Shown here piece after piece: positions 13,085-24,030 of a stretch of DNA of 64,000 bases. This stretch comes from Torreya grandis. Its lineage: Eukaryota > Streptophyta > Pinopsida > Cupressales > Taxaceae. The position numbers and the translations under genes are program-made. The DNA lies in assembly GCA_037957365.1 (NCBI GenBank), contig JARHVA010008364.1, positions 186,001 through 250,000 on the forward strand. The letters run 5' to 3'. Numbering within the stretch: the first letter of the stretch is position 1; each line of letters begins with the position of its first letter. Below the pieces are notes generated by a model that made no database searches, was not told the DNA's origin, and was given only the letters and a program-made list of their open reading frames with translations.

Positions 13085-14480
13085 GTCTTTCCTTTTAGTG
13101 AAGGTTGTGCCTCCTTGAGTGCTTCTATGAATGGGGTATGAGGTTTATCCCCATTTGGTTTCCTTTGATTACATTGTGTTATTTTCTTGACTTGTGGATA
13201 AGTCACTTGTTAGGGAAGAGGAAGGTTAGTTATGATGGATGTTAGGGCTATTGAAGCCATCATAATAGGTTACATTTCTTCATCATTAGAATAATCTAAG
13301 AAAAATAATATCCATATCTTCCATTCTCATGTTGTCTTTTTCTTGGATCAGCTCCTCTACTAACTCCTACTTAACTCTCCTTAGTTCCATAACTGTTATT
13401 TAAACTAAAGGAGTCTATTCCTCTTCCTCTTATGTAGTATCTATTATTTATTCTAGATATTGATGTTGTTCATGTCTTGAACCATCAATGCTTCCCCTAC
13501 CATCTTTTATTGTTCTTGCTGTTGGTCACAAGCCATGGATGGATGTTGGGAATATTATCCTTGGTCTATTGGCTATTGGTATGGCCTACCACTCCATAAA
13601 TCAGAGGATCTCCATCCTCCTTACAGTAGGATCCTACATTTCTATTGGTTGAGTGTGAGGGAGGGGTCAACTTGTATTAACCTTAATAAGTCTTCACTAA
13701 ATCCTATTATCACCATTATTTATTTCACTTACTCATCATCCTTGGCATTAACAAACATGAAGTCATGATTAAATGGCTCATGTTTATACAAGATACAAAG
13801 CCTATGAATCTTTTTCTAAACTTTCCCATGGGGATCTTGATCCTTATGGGGCATAGTGTCTAATGCATATGATATAATAATATTCCCTACTTCCATTAAT
13901 TTCCTCTTGATGGTGTATTTCATCCCCCTAATAGTGATATGGGATTTGTGGAAGTTACCTTTCTTGTTCTTTGGTAGCTCATCATCTATACCATTCCATA
14001 TATGGAATGTAATTTCTTGTTTATCCACCTTCTCAAGAACAAACTTGGGAATATAAAAAGGATCCACCTTATAACCAAAAACCATGATAATGGTGTGATC
14101 AGGGTAGAGCCATTAGTCTCCCACATTGGCAATTTTTTTGGCAATGCTAAGTGAAATCCTAGCTAGACGCTGACCTTGAATGGTCATCTAGACCTGAGGG
14201 TAGAGATCCTATGTAATTATAGACACATTCTAAACATATGAGTATATGTGAATTAAAGAGTAATAGTCACATATTTTATTTTTGATAAAATCTAGGTTGG
14301 GACTTCATAGAACTCTTTTATTCTTACACACTATCCCCATGACTGTATCTAATAGGTAGGACATCATATAATTATTTCCCCCATGGGAACTATTGGCATC
14401 AAATTATGTACCTTGGGAATCTTTACTTAGCTCCTAAAATTTGATGCAACATGGAGTCATCTCTCAAGTTTGTTGGAAAT
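13085..14480 (-). pseudogene. 5' part of the unidentified minus-strand ORF relic
   Basis: On the minus strand one frame runs from about 14470 to about 13560 with roughly one stop per 25 codons and no evident frameshift; the longest open piece is 14085-13816 (89 codons). It includes 'YLLDTVMGIVCKNKRVL' and 'KVDPFYIPKFVLEKVDKQEI'. A second frame at about 13375-13285 encodes a charged stretch ('ELVEELIQEKDNMRMEDM'), and a third runs 13320-13085 and then continues in phase at 6677. With the other half the ORF would be around 790 codons. I do not recognise the family. The density of sense codons between stops shows it was a protein gene, most likely carried by a mobile element. Confidence 0.55.
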
Positions 14481-17400
14481 TTTAAGAGAGATGAATCTCT
14501 AGTATTATGAGGGATAACTCCCTATATCTTATTTGAAATTCTTGTAAACTACTCTAATTCTTGCTTATAGGGAAAGAGTTAGCAGTTTGCATGAAGTAAA
14601 ACTACATTAAAGTGGTGATTCACCAAGATATATCCCACAAACTATCATACTTCTATTAAATAACAAATATTTCTAAGCCCAAATCCAATCCTTAAAAGAT
14701 CCTAACATAAGTGGTTAAATGTGAAGGTAACACACATGAGACAATCAACAAGACAACTAGTCCATGGGAAGATTGGACATCATAGAGATAATAACTTGCT
14801 TGAAGAGGAGCCTAGTATCCTAATTGCACTTCACATGACCTATTAGATCTAAACTCTTACATAAAAATGAATGATAGAGGAATCAAGGATGATATTATCA
14901 CATAAATTTACTATTCATCTCTCTCACACTTAGAAAAATATGTTCACAACTCATAATTAGACTTGAATTCAATGTTTAAAAGTAAAGTACAATGTTATTC
15001 CAGTATGAATTGACCATACCAGATGTGGTATTAGTTTACAATGGCCAAAATGGCTCATAATTATAGAAATTGGAAAGAGAGAGAGGAAGAATAAGTCTAA
15101 GAGACATAAGGACATGTGTCCAAAGGTGGAGACTAGTTACAATGCATGTAGGTGAAGTGTAAGAGGAGTTAGAAATTAATTTGCATATGTGTCCATTCCA
15201 AACAATCATTTTTCTTCCAAAATTATCATATCATCTCTTCAATAACCTTCCATGAAACTACCTTCATCATTGGCCTTCATTGGACATTTCAAATATAACT
15301 AGGGGCAAGTGTCTCTTTAATACTAAAAATATAAAGTTAAAAGGAATCCTCTACCTATATTGGAAGTTTTCCAAATCATTTATATTCTCTTACACAATAA
15401 GAATCATCATCTGTCACTATGATCACTACTTTTTAGACATTTCTTGACACTTGGCCTTAGCATCTCCTTATTCTACCTAATTGATATGTACTAAGGGTAT
15501 TATGACACATCTTAGGACACATCATATGCTTATCTCCATCCAAATCACCTTAAAATATCTCCAAATTTGTGTTGCCACTCTTTCCACTATGTGATCACTC
15601 CAAATGTTTTCTAGCTCCCTTGTGCATTATGTAAGGCTTATCAAAGTAAAAAATCTCTATTGATGTAGTTTTTAGTTATACTAATGTATTGCATAGTTCT
15701 ACTATAGGAGTTTGAAGTTGGACTGATGGAGTCTATAGTTTTTATGATGGCTTCAACATCTCTATGTAACCCTTCTTGGTTAGAGCATCCTTCTTCATTT
15801 CAAATCTTCTATAAAGATGTTTTAGCTTATTTTAGGTGTGTCCCAGATTAAAACACCTTCATATAAGACCCCTAACATCCCTTGTCCACCTAATCCCCCT
15901 TTTCTCACAAATTTCATGTGTTTTGTATGAGAAAATTACCCCTATTTTGAGACAAAATAGGGGTATGTTGCCTTGGTTTTTTATATCAAAATGAACATTT
16001 GAGTTTATTTTTCAAGTGGTAAGGACTATCCATGCCAAAATTTATATCTTTAATCCATCATTTTACCCTTCAAATCCTCAAATTTATATATTGGTTACTA
16101 AATAGGCAGAATATGCAGGGTAAACAAGATATAAGTTTATGTTTTGCTTTTGAAAAAGGTTCTATTTTGTTTTGATCACTTATCTTAGCTTATGGATCAC
16201 TATGATAATTTCATGGAGCACTTTACCTAACATGGGATCACTTTTTCATCATATATACCATCTATCCCTCTTCAAACTATGTTTATTCATGCTTACCAAC
16301 AAGCTGTGTTTTCCTTGAAGGACACCCCTATAGGTGTTTGCAGGTGGTAATGGGTATGAAATAGGTCTTAAATTATGATTTAGGACCTTATTTAAAACTT
16401 AAAATCCATTTGGAATTTACATTACCACCTTATAAACCTAAAAAAGGCTTGAAATCTCTTTGAAATTCCTTGTCTCAATCCACTGCCTGTCTCAGTTCAT
16501 ACAAGCCTATAGGTGACATTTGGCTCCATTTGAGCTTGGAGAGGTATCAAACACCAATAATCTATCTTTATGATCTCTTGAGCCTAAAATAATTATAAAT
16601 TCATTATAAAAACTATCCCAACATGAAATCTTGTTTTGAATTTTAAACATTAGGTGAAACATACCTCTTTAAGTCACCCTCTTGTAGATACTATTGAGTG
16701 AAACATTGTGTTTTAAAGTGTTTTCAAGAACCCCAAAGACCTATCACCTTTAATTATTCCTTTTTCAAACTTTATATAGTCTTTTAATGAGATATAGGCT
16801 ACAATTACACCAAATTTTAGGACTCAATACCCTTTGGAGGTGAAAATTTTGAGGCCTACCAAAACCTCTAGGACCTCTGTTTGGTCATTTTGGGGCAAAC
16901 AGGCCTAAATAATGTCATTTGAACTTATGAAAGTGATATTTATTCCAAATGACAATTTATCCCTTCCAAGGGGTTTTTATGAATCCTCCTCACCCTAGGA
17001 CCTCAAATAGGAGTTTATTCACCTACTTTAATGTTCAAAGATAACTATTCCAACCCTCTATCAAGAATATTTATAGTATCTCATTTGCACATACATGCAA
17101 CAAGTGTCTAATTAGGTAATGTGTATGATACATGTGATTGTGATAAACATAAAATATTAACTAAGCTTCCTATAAATTGTGAATATATTTGAATCAAGTC
17201 AAAAAATCTTGATTTGAACATATTATTCCCTTATAAAACTCTATCAAGTGCTCATTCTAATGTGTATGAGGCAGACTAACTATGTTCAAGCACATGTATG
17301 ACTATATTCATGGAATAATTTGTCTTGAAAGGTGAGGTTAAAGACAAAGAGAAATAATTAGACCTTGAAAACATGTATACATAATCAAAAAAGACCTTTG

Positions 17401-17500
17401 TAACCACTTTCAAAGCATGAAACTCTAAAAAAGAAAACACAAGCTTATCATCACTCATAAGACTAGTTTATAGACTTGAAGTGAATTTACTCCTCAAAAC
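14481..17500. other. Gene-free stretch; possible LTR or other repeat
   Basis: No coding frame is convincing. The 19-mer 'aaggacatgtgtccaaagg' at 15108-15126 is found again, exactly, at 60936-60954 in a probable LTR region, so part of this stretch may be LTR-derived. The phrase 'cctataggtg' occurs at 16327 and 16505. Nothing else stands out. Confidence 0.4.
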
Positions 17501-19075
17501 ACATAAAAAAATTTAAAAAAATGGTAAAATTAATGATAGATTTATATAATCCTTTAGAGTAAAAATTATCGATTGGTTTGTATAGACATGCCCATAATGA
17601 AGGGTTCACAGATTTACAAGCAGATTTGGAAGCTCAAATTGATAATGATGGTTCATAAGGAACACTTAACCAATATATAGAATTAATATATGTATTTTTA
17701 AAGGTATTTTAGTGTATAATATTCTCCCAAAATAATTTTATTTGAAATCGACATTACCTTTTGTACTAATAAAAAACCTTGAAGTCACTTCTATATGCCA
17801 AGAAGAATGAAAAAGGAATAGAATGGTTTTGAGTGGGAAGAGTTAGTTTAAAATTAAAAAAAATGGATTTAACCATGAGGAAGGTTAATATTCATATTTT
17901 CATGTTTTATAATTGGCACACTTCCCAAGGAAGCTATACAAGTGCCCATTTCTCTCTCTTTAGCTAAGAAAACTACCTTTTGTCTAAACAACCTATTATT
18001 TTTTGTTAGTGATAGTTATTATAGACCTCCTAAGACACATGCCACATGATAAAACTCTTTTACACTTGAACATTTTCGAATAAACCTATAGAATACATTA
18101 AATGCACTATTTTGGCTATTAAAAAGACCTTAGAAAGACTTGAAATGACTTGTGCGGCGAAATTGACCATGGTTAGACTATTACAAGCATGAATTAACAC
18201 TAAATTAATTATGATAGACTCTCTAATATAAATTTTTGATATATAGGCTGACCTAAATTAACTAGATAATCAATTTGGTCAATAAAAACTCCTATCTTTA
18301 TGAAAATTTTATTCCTTTAAGTGGGCACTAATGACTTTCCCTAATGCATAGGTACGCTCTAAAGTACTAAGAATGTATAGTAAGGAACCTATTCTAGATG
18401 AAGGACATGGATGTTCACACAGTCATAGATTTAGTTCAACTATGCCATGCCTATGTGAATCCCCATCATGCATTAGGTAATAAGGATGTGATTATTAATA
18501 TGTTCTTTTATAATAAATGTCTCACCTAGGAGAATCCACCTTCTTAGTGCTCACTCCATATTATTACCTTTCTTAAAAGTGACTACAACATGCAAGTCAA
18601 ATGTAACATCTGGTATAGGGAAACTCAAATACATCATGAATTCTTTTTTTGATATGTACATGATGAATGTGTTGTTATTGATGTAGTGTAGGTAATCATC
18701 ATCTACAATTATACCCTTGAAGAATAGGCCTTGTAACAAGTCTATGCATGGCATGACCTTTAAATTAGCAATTGTATAGTGAAGGGATTATTGCTTAAAT
18801 GGGAGTAGGTCATTTATAAGCCATTTATCCTTAGTCAATATGTCTTCTTAAAACTGAAATGAATCTACATTTTCTACAACCTCTAATAAATTTGATAAAC
18901 CAGGATGGAGGCCACCAAACACAATTGCATCAAATGTCATGTCTAATTACTTAGTAGAGTCCTTGATGGAAAACCCAGAGGGTGATGAGTGACCTTAGTA
19001 TGACCTATATGAAGATGACATGGCTATTTTATGGATGATGGTATGATTTAATCTTTTGAAAATGGTGGGCACTAA
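17500..19075 (-). pseudogene. Unidentified minus-strand coding relic
   Basis: One minus-strand frame is coding-like from about 19075 to about 18380, with only a few stops in some 230 codons. It contains 'MTFDAIVFGGLHPGLSNLLE', then 'KDKWLINDLLPFK', then the open piece 18754-18551 (67 codons) with 'GIIVDDDYLHYINNNTFIMY' and 'DVTFDLHVVVTFKKG'. Below 18380 the frame is more broken but still has sense-rich patches to about 17500. I cannot assign a family. The alternating hydrophobic and acidic pattern suggests a globular domain. It is not the reverse of the gypsy or LINE proteins seen elsewhere in the window. Confidence 0.45.
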
Positions 19076-19544
19076 ACTAAATTACACAAGTTATAAGTCA
19101 TCTTAGTCATAACTACGGCTTTTGAGATTGTATAAGTCTAAATTTGCTCAATCTCTCAAAAATTGAATGAGATGAACTCAGTTGGTGCTTGATGTTATAA
19201 ATTTTTTCATTAATTCCATTTCATGTGCCAATAATCACCAAAATCTATGAGCTCAGTACCTTCATTAAATTCAAACTTGACCACCTATTCCTAGTGTACA
19301 TGCCACATAGTATGCTTGCTCATTCAAGGTGTCACAGTGTTTGCTTTCCCTTTTTGACATTTTTTATTATATGGTTTAGTCAAGGGAGTCAAACCTTGCC
19401 TTAGAGCCTAAAAAGACCCTTAAAATACAAAATTCTCTTTAGAGAAATTCATTATCAAATAATTTATTTGAAAGCCACCAAAGGAATAGTTCTAGAAGAC
19501 TAAGTACTCTTCAAAAATATTATAGTTTGGGTGGAAGTTATCAC

Positions 19545-19860
19545 TTAGAAAGCTCCTGATGAGAATGTTTCCAAATGAAATATTATAATGAGAAAGTTTT
19601 TGAATGAAATTTTATTAATGAAATGTTCCAATGAGAAATTTTCCAAATGAATATGTCCACCTACAACCAAAGTTCCTAAAGAGAAAGTTTTACATTGCTT
19701 CTGATGACCAAAGTTTCTAAAGATAAAGTTTATGAAGACAAATTTTTTGAAGTAAATATTAGTAATACCAAAGTTTCCAAATGAAAACATTCTAAATTAA
19801 AATTTACACATGAAAAATTCCTAAAGAGAAAGCTTTCAGAGGAAAAGTTACCAAAAAAAA
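19545..19860. repeat. Degenerate minisatellite, ~15-bp unit
   Basis: About fourteen imperfect copies of a unit near 'aaagtttccaaatga' or 'aaagttcctaaagag' occur, many at 15-bp or 30-bp steps (19671, 19686, 19711, 19726, 19741, 19770). Fifteen bp is five codons, so this could be a decayed pentapeptide repeat. On the minus strand 19790-19545 is open throughout, but that may only reflect the absence of stops in the unit. Confidence 0.55.
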
Positions 19861-20129
19861 CCCTCCCAAATAACCTAGTCTAAATACCTACCATTCAAAT
19901 CAATTATTTTTGACTCTCCATTAATAGATTAGTTTGAACAAGTCCTTTAAAATGTAAAATAGGTCAACCCAACATAAAATAATATTAAAAATTTTTAGCT
20001 TCTATAAATAATAATAACCAATGCAAACACATACATACCTAAAATAAAATATACATCCTCTAAAAATAAAGGGGGTCCACACTTATCAAAGAAAAAATAA
20101 AAGGTGGGGTGTGTTGAATATAATAGTAT

Positions 20130-21060
20130 CTATTCAGGAGTCACTAAAATGGATTAGGGAAAGGTATGAGTGGTAGTGGACATATTGGTTTCTGTTGGAA
20201 TCGTGAGGGTTGAGGAAGATTAAGGACTAGATTTAGGGCATTGAATGAACATGGAAAGAGATGAAGATGTGGGGTGAGGAGGTGTAGGTAGTGAATGAAA
20301 ATATGTAATGAGCATCCTCTCTTTAGAAATATTAGTTTGATGAGTTTTCCTAAAGACATATTTGGTGAGATCAAGGGATTGTTTAATTGAAATAATTATG
20401 GAATCTACCTAGGTAACTTAGTTAATAGAATCACCCAATTGGGTGAGAATATTAACCTATAGGGGTTATGTGGAAAAATGGCCTTTAATACCTAGTTTTA
20501 AAAATGTGGATTATCCACCATAGTTCCTATGTTAGGTGGAGGGAGAGTTGATTTTGTAATGGTAGTCTAAGTTATGCTCTTCAAAAAAGTTCAATAAAAT
20601 AATATACAATAGAGACACAACTAGTACAAGGAACATTGTTATTAAAAAAATAAATAATTGAAATATTTTTCATACCAAAGGAATATCGATTACTCATTTA
20701 AAATTTTGGAATTATGACAAAATTAGGGGAAATGGTGACCTGAGTTAAACCTTGTGAAGGAGCTATTGAAGTGACCACAAGTGGGACAACTATAATTTTT
20801 AAAGAACCCACTAAACTATTGGTTTTAATAGTTACTTACCTACTTTTAACCTTGATTTGGCTTGATGTTCTTAGTGTTATGATGAGTATGATTTGTGATC
20901 GAAAAATCACTCTACAAGGGCACCTTCCAAAAAACATTTAATGGTGTACTTAGCCCTAAGTCCTTACCATAATTGATCTCTAGACCTTGATCCTCTTCCT
21001 GATCATCTAGGAATTCCTAGTCATCACATATTTGTATGTAATAAAAACTTTTTATTTAAG
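20130..21060 (-). pseudogene. Minus-strand coding relic with a Ser/Thr/Pro-rich segment
   Basis: On the minus strand about 20540-20130 reads in one frame with a few stops. A structured part ('VNILTQLGDSIN', 'SIIISIKQSLDLTKYVFRKT') is followed by a Ser/Thr/Pro-rich part ('HSLPTPPHPTSSSLSMF'). Sense-rich patches extend upstream to about 21060. The architecture resembles the 6640-6218 relic but I see no direct match. It stops just short of the gypsy left LTR at 21181. It may belong to the same decayed element as 17.5-19.1 kb, both being on the minus strand. Confidence 0.4.
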
Positions 21061-21180
21061 GATTAATATACCTTATTACAAAAGATACAACTTGAGGAGA
21101 TGTAGTCATATATAAATAAAGAGTATAAGAAGACTAACTTGTGATTTGAACTTAGAATGACAATGCCATTGTAGCAGTGA

Positions 21181-21728
21181 TGAAAGAACACCACTCTAAA
21201 TGAAAATTTTTGGCTTATTTTAAATTTTTTGAGTATTATAAGGATAATATTAGTATATAAAATCATTTTAGAGTAATTTATAGGTCTTATTTAGTCTTAA
21301 AATTAGAATTTGAGCCTTCTAGTCATTTTCTTGCCAAAATGCCAAATTCAAATTTTTGAATGCATTTCTTTGGTTTTGAGGTCTTTAGCTTGGTTTTGTT
21401 AGGATTTACTATTTGAAATTAGTTTTTTTATGTGTATTATAGGTATTTTAATGTATTAAACTCTTCTTTGATAAGTTTGGACATACAAAAAATCTAGGCC
21501 TAATTAGATAAAGGTCAAGAAGAGTTTATGCATATATCTAAAGAGTTGATTCATGAAACTTATTAGGGAGTTATAAGAACTTAATGGGTATATAAACATA
21601 TATTTTATTTATTTTTAACATTTTTTAATTTCCAAATAATTATAAAAAGTGTCTTAGAAGGGTTACACGGAGATAGTCTTAAAGAAATAAAATTACAAAG
21701 TGATTTTTTCTCTCTACCATCTACATTA
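21181..21728 (+). repeat. Left LTR of the gypsy element (548 bp)
   Basis: Begins 'tgaaagaacaccactctaaa' and ends '...ccatctacatta', 2-3 bases before the primer-binding site. It lacks about 0.9 kb that is present in the middle of the right LTR. Confidence 0.75.
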
Positions 21729-21729
21729 G

Positions 21730-21746
21730 ATTGGTATCTAAGTAGG
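21730..21746 (+). other. Primer-binding site of the gypsy element
   Basis: 'ttggtatctaagtagg' just after the left LTR resembles the plant initiator-Met tRNA complement 'TGGTATCAGAGC', with decay after the first eight bases. Confidence 0.65.
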
Positions 21747-21839
21747 ATAGGTACTTGATAAAGGATTAAATAAGGTTGAAAATCTTAAGGATAAGAGTGA
21801 ATTTTTTGTTTTTTGGTCAGTTGAATTTAATAATATAGA

Positions 21840-22850
21840 ATTCCACCAAGGAGGAATCCAAGAGGAGGTGGAAGAGCAAGTATCCAAATGAGAGATGCAA
21901 TCCTAAAGGAGTTAAGAAACTTGAGGGTTAATTTTGATGTAAGGTTGATATTAGTATAAGAATATTAAATAAGAGGATTGGTAACATGGATTATTAGTGG
22001 CAAGGAATAAGAATAACCACATGCACCAAAAGAAGAAGAAAAAGTAGAGCGAGATGAAGAAGTAATATATAGGCTACTAAATGTAGTCATGTGATAGGGG
22101 TATAAACCCAAAATATAACTTCCCACATATGTAGGCAGCCTTGATGGAGAATATCTTATTTATTGGATTTCAAAATTGGATAAGTATTTTGATTATGAGA
22201 GTGTGTTAGATGAGAATAAGGTGTAGGATGAAAGAAGGAAGAAATTTAAGACCAAGATCAGATCTTGGGATAAGATGGTAGCTGAATTTAAGGAAAAATT
22301 ATTGTATTGTGATTATCACACTAACTTATTTAATAAGTTATAGAATTTAAGTAAAAAGGAGATGGGTGTGAATAAATATACTATAGAATTTTATAAGTTG
22401 ACCATTAGATCAATTCATGATGAAGAAGATATGGAGAATATAACTAGGTGTCTCAATGGGCTGAGATACAACCTTCAATATGAAATCAACATGGTAAGTC
22501 TAAGAACACTTAAGGAGTGTTACCAATATGCCTTTAAAGCTGAATACAAGTTGAGTAGAAGACAAAAATAATAAAATAAGGGTACGGGTAGAAATTATAA
22601 AGGTATAGGTCAACAAGGAGGATTAAACACATCTCAAAACACCAATTTAGAACCTACTACATCTCAAGAACATGAATCCAATTCAAGAGGTGGATTCAAA
22701 GTAAGGAGACCATATTTTAGAGTTGGATACACACAATGAGGTAGAGGTTTAAGTGGATTCACTATCAAGTGTTTTAAATGGAATAAGTTTGTTGGTCATA
22801 GGTTTTAAGAATGTCTAGAGAATTTTCAAGCTAGTGGATCATGAACTTAA
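21840..22850 (+). pseudogene. gag: gypsy Gag relic with degenerate CCHC zinc knuckle
   Basis: The N-terminal part is Arg/Gly-rich ('RRNPRGGGRASIQMRDAIL', about 21852). The capsid region follows: 'KTKIRSWDKMVAEFKEKLL' (about 22250) and the open piece 22362-22571 with 'YTIEFYKLTIRSIHDEEDME' and a Leu-rich helix pair, the usual layout of plant Ty3/gypsy Retrotrans_gag. A zinc knuckle at 22770-22815 reads C-x2-W...H...C, so its second Cys has become Trp and a stop follows the His. Gag would have formed the particle shell and packaged the RNA. This copy cannot make a full protein. Confidence 0.8.
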
Positions 22851-22949
22851 AATAGAAATCAAATAGTTTGAGTGGAAGAGAGTGTGTATTCTAAATCTCA
22901 TGTTAAGTAACCAAAACTAGGTGAATATTTTTTAATGATAATATTTATA

Positions 22950-23400
22950 ATAAAACCACCTAAAGATAAAGAACCTACCAAAAGGATGAATCTATTTAAG
23001 ACAACATGTAAATGTCAAGGTACATGTTGCAAGTTAGTCATTTATTATGGTAGTATAGATAATCTATTGTAATTGAGATGGTAGAAAACTTGGATATAAA
23101 AGGATACCACACCAAAATTCCTATAAGGTCTCATGGATGCAAAATGGGAAATAAGTTATTTTAAATGAGAAATGTTGGATGAAATTTAAGCTTGGAAGAT
23201 ATCAAGATAAGATATTATGCGACATAATGCCAATGGATGTGTGACATGTTCTTCTAGGGAGGACTGATATGATAAGAAAAATACACATGATGGTAGAAAT
23301 AATGTATACACTTTATAAAATTATGGAATTATCCATACATTAATACCACTCAAATAATAAGATCATGGACAAAGAGCTAATTCAAGTGTCATGATGGTAA
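22950..23400 (+). pseudogene. gypsy aspartic protease relic
   Basis: After a 'CKCQGTCCKLVI' lead-in the catalytic triad region reads Tyr-Tyr-Gly-Ser at about 23041-23052, where Asp-Ser-Gly is expected; the catalytic Asp is lost. Downstream pieces in shifted frames carry the expected 'KILCDIMPMD' and 'LLGRTD' patterns of retropepsin-like gypsy proteases. Position between Gag and RT agrees. Confidence 0.7.
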
Positions 23401-23499
23401 GTAAAAAAGAGTTCTTGTACATTACGAAGGAAGAAGAATTGGGATTTGGAGTAGTGATCAAACCAAATATTATCATAAAAACTAAGATAAGTGAATTAA

Positions 23500-24030
23500 C
23501 CCAATAGGTTCATGATATTTTAAAAGAGTATTCTGATATAGTGGTGGATGAACTACCCAATAAGATGCCACCAATTAAGAGCAACAATCATCACATTGAT
23601 TTTGTATAAGGTACTAGATTTCCTAATAAGGTTGCATACAAAATGACTCAAAAAGAGAATGCAAAAATCAAGAAATAAATCCAAGACCTCTTGGATAAGG
23701 TATTGATCAAGGAAATCCCTAGCCCATGTGCAACACCAACTATATTAGTTCTAAAGAAAAAAGGAGATCAGAGGATGTGTATAAATTCAATAAAAATCAA
23801 CAAGATAACCATAAGGTACATATTCTCCTTTTAATAATTGAGGACTTGATGGATTGTTTGAGTGGTTATAACTATGTTTCCAAGATAAATCTTAAGAGTG
23901 GTTATTAACAAATAATAATAAGAGAAGGAGATGAATGAAAAACTACCTTCAAGATAAATGAGGGGTTGTATGAATGGATTGTCATGCCATTTGGTCTTAC
24001 TAATGCCATAATAAAATTCACGAGACTCAT
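23500..24030 (+). pseudogene. gypsy reverse transcriptase relic, N-terminal half
   Basis: Recognisable RT blocks in order: 'VVDELPNKMPPI', 'NKVAYKMTQKENAKIKK', 'IQDLLDKVLIKEIPSPCATP', 'LVLKKKGDQRMC', 'INKITIRY', the Lys-Ser-Gly-Tyr block (about 23896-23908) and, in a shifted frame, 'MPFGLTNA' near 23985. Several stops and frameshifts are present. The domain stops at 24030, where the solo LTR begins, and resumes in phase at 25332. Confidence 0.85.
24026..24030. repeat. Target-site duplication of the solo LTR, left copy (ctcat)
   Basis: 'ctcat' is repeated exactly at 25332-25336. The preceding base also fits, so the boundary is ambiguous by one. Confidence 0.85.

Noticed and set aside
13856..14056. 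66-codon plus-strand open frame
   Set aside because: Mirror of the coding-like minus-strand frame at 13816-14085.
13816..14085. Similarity of 'HITIRGMKYTIKRKLMEVG' to 'RVTFRGIKVEFTKELVREVT' in the 51.7-kb ORF
   Set aside because: The motif spacing agrees for about 20 residues but nothing on either side matches; judged too short to join the families.
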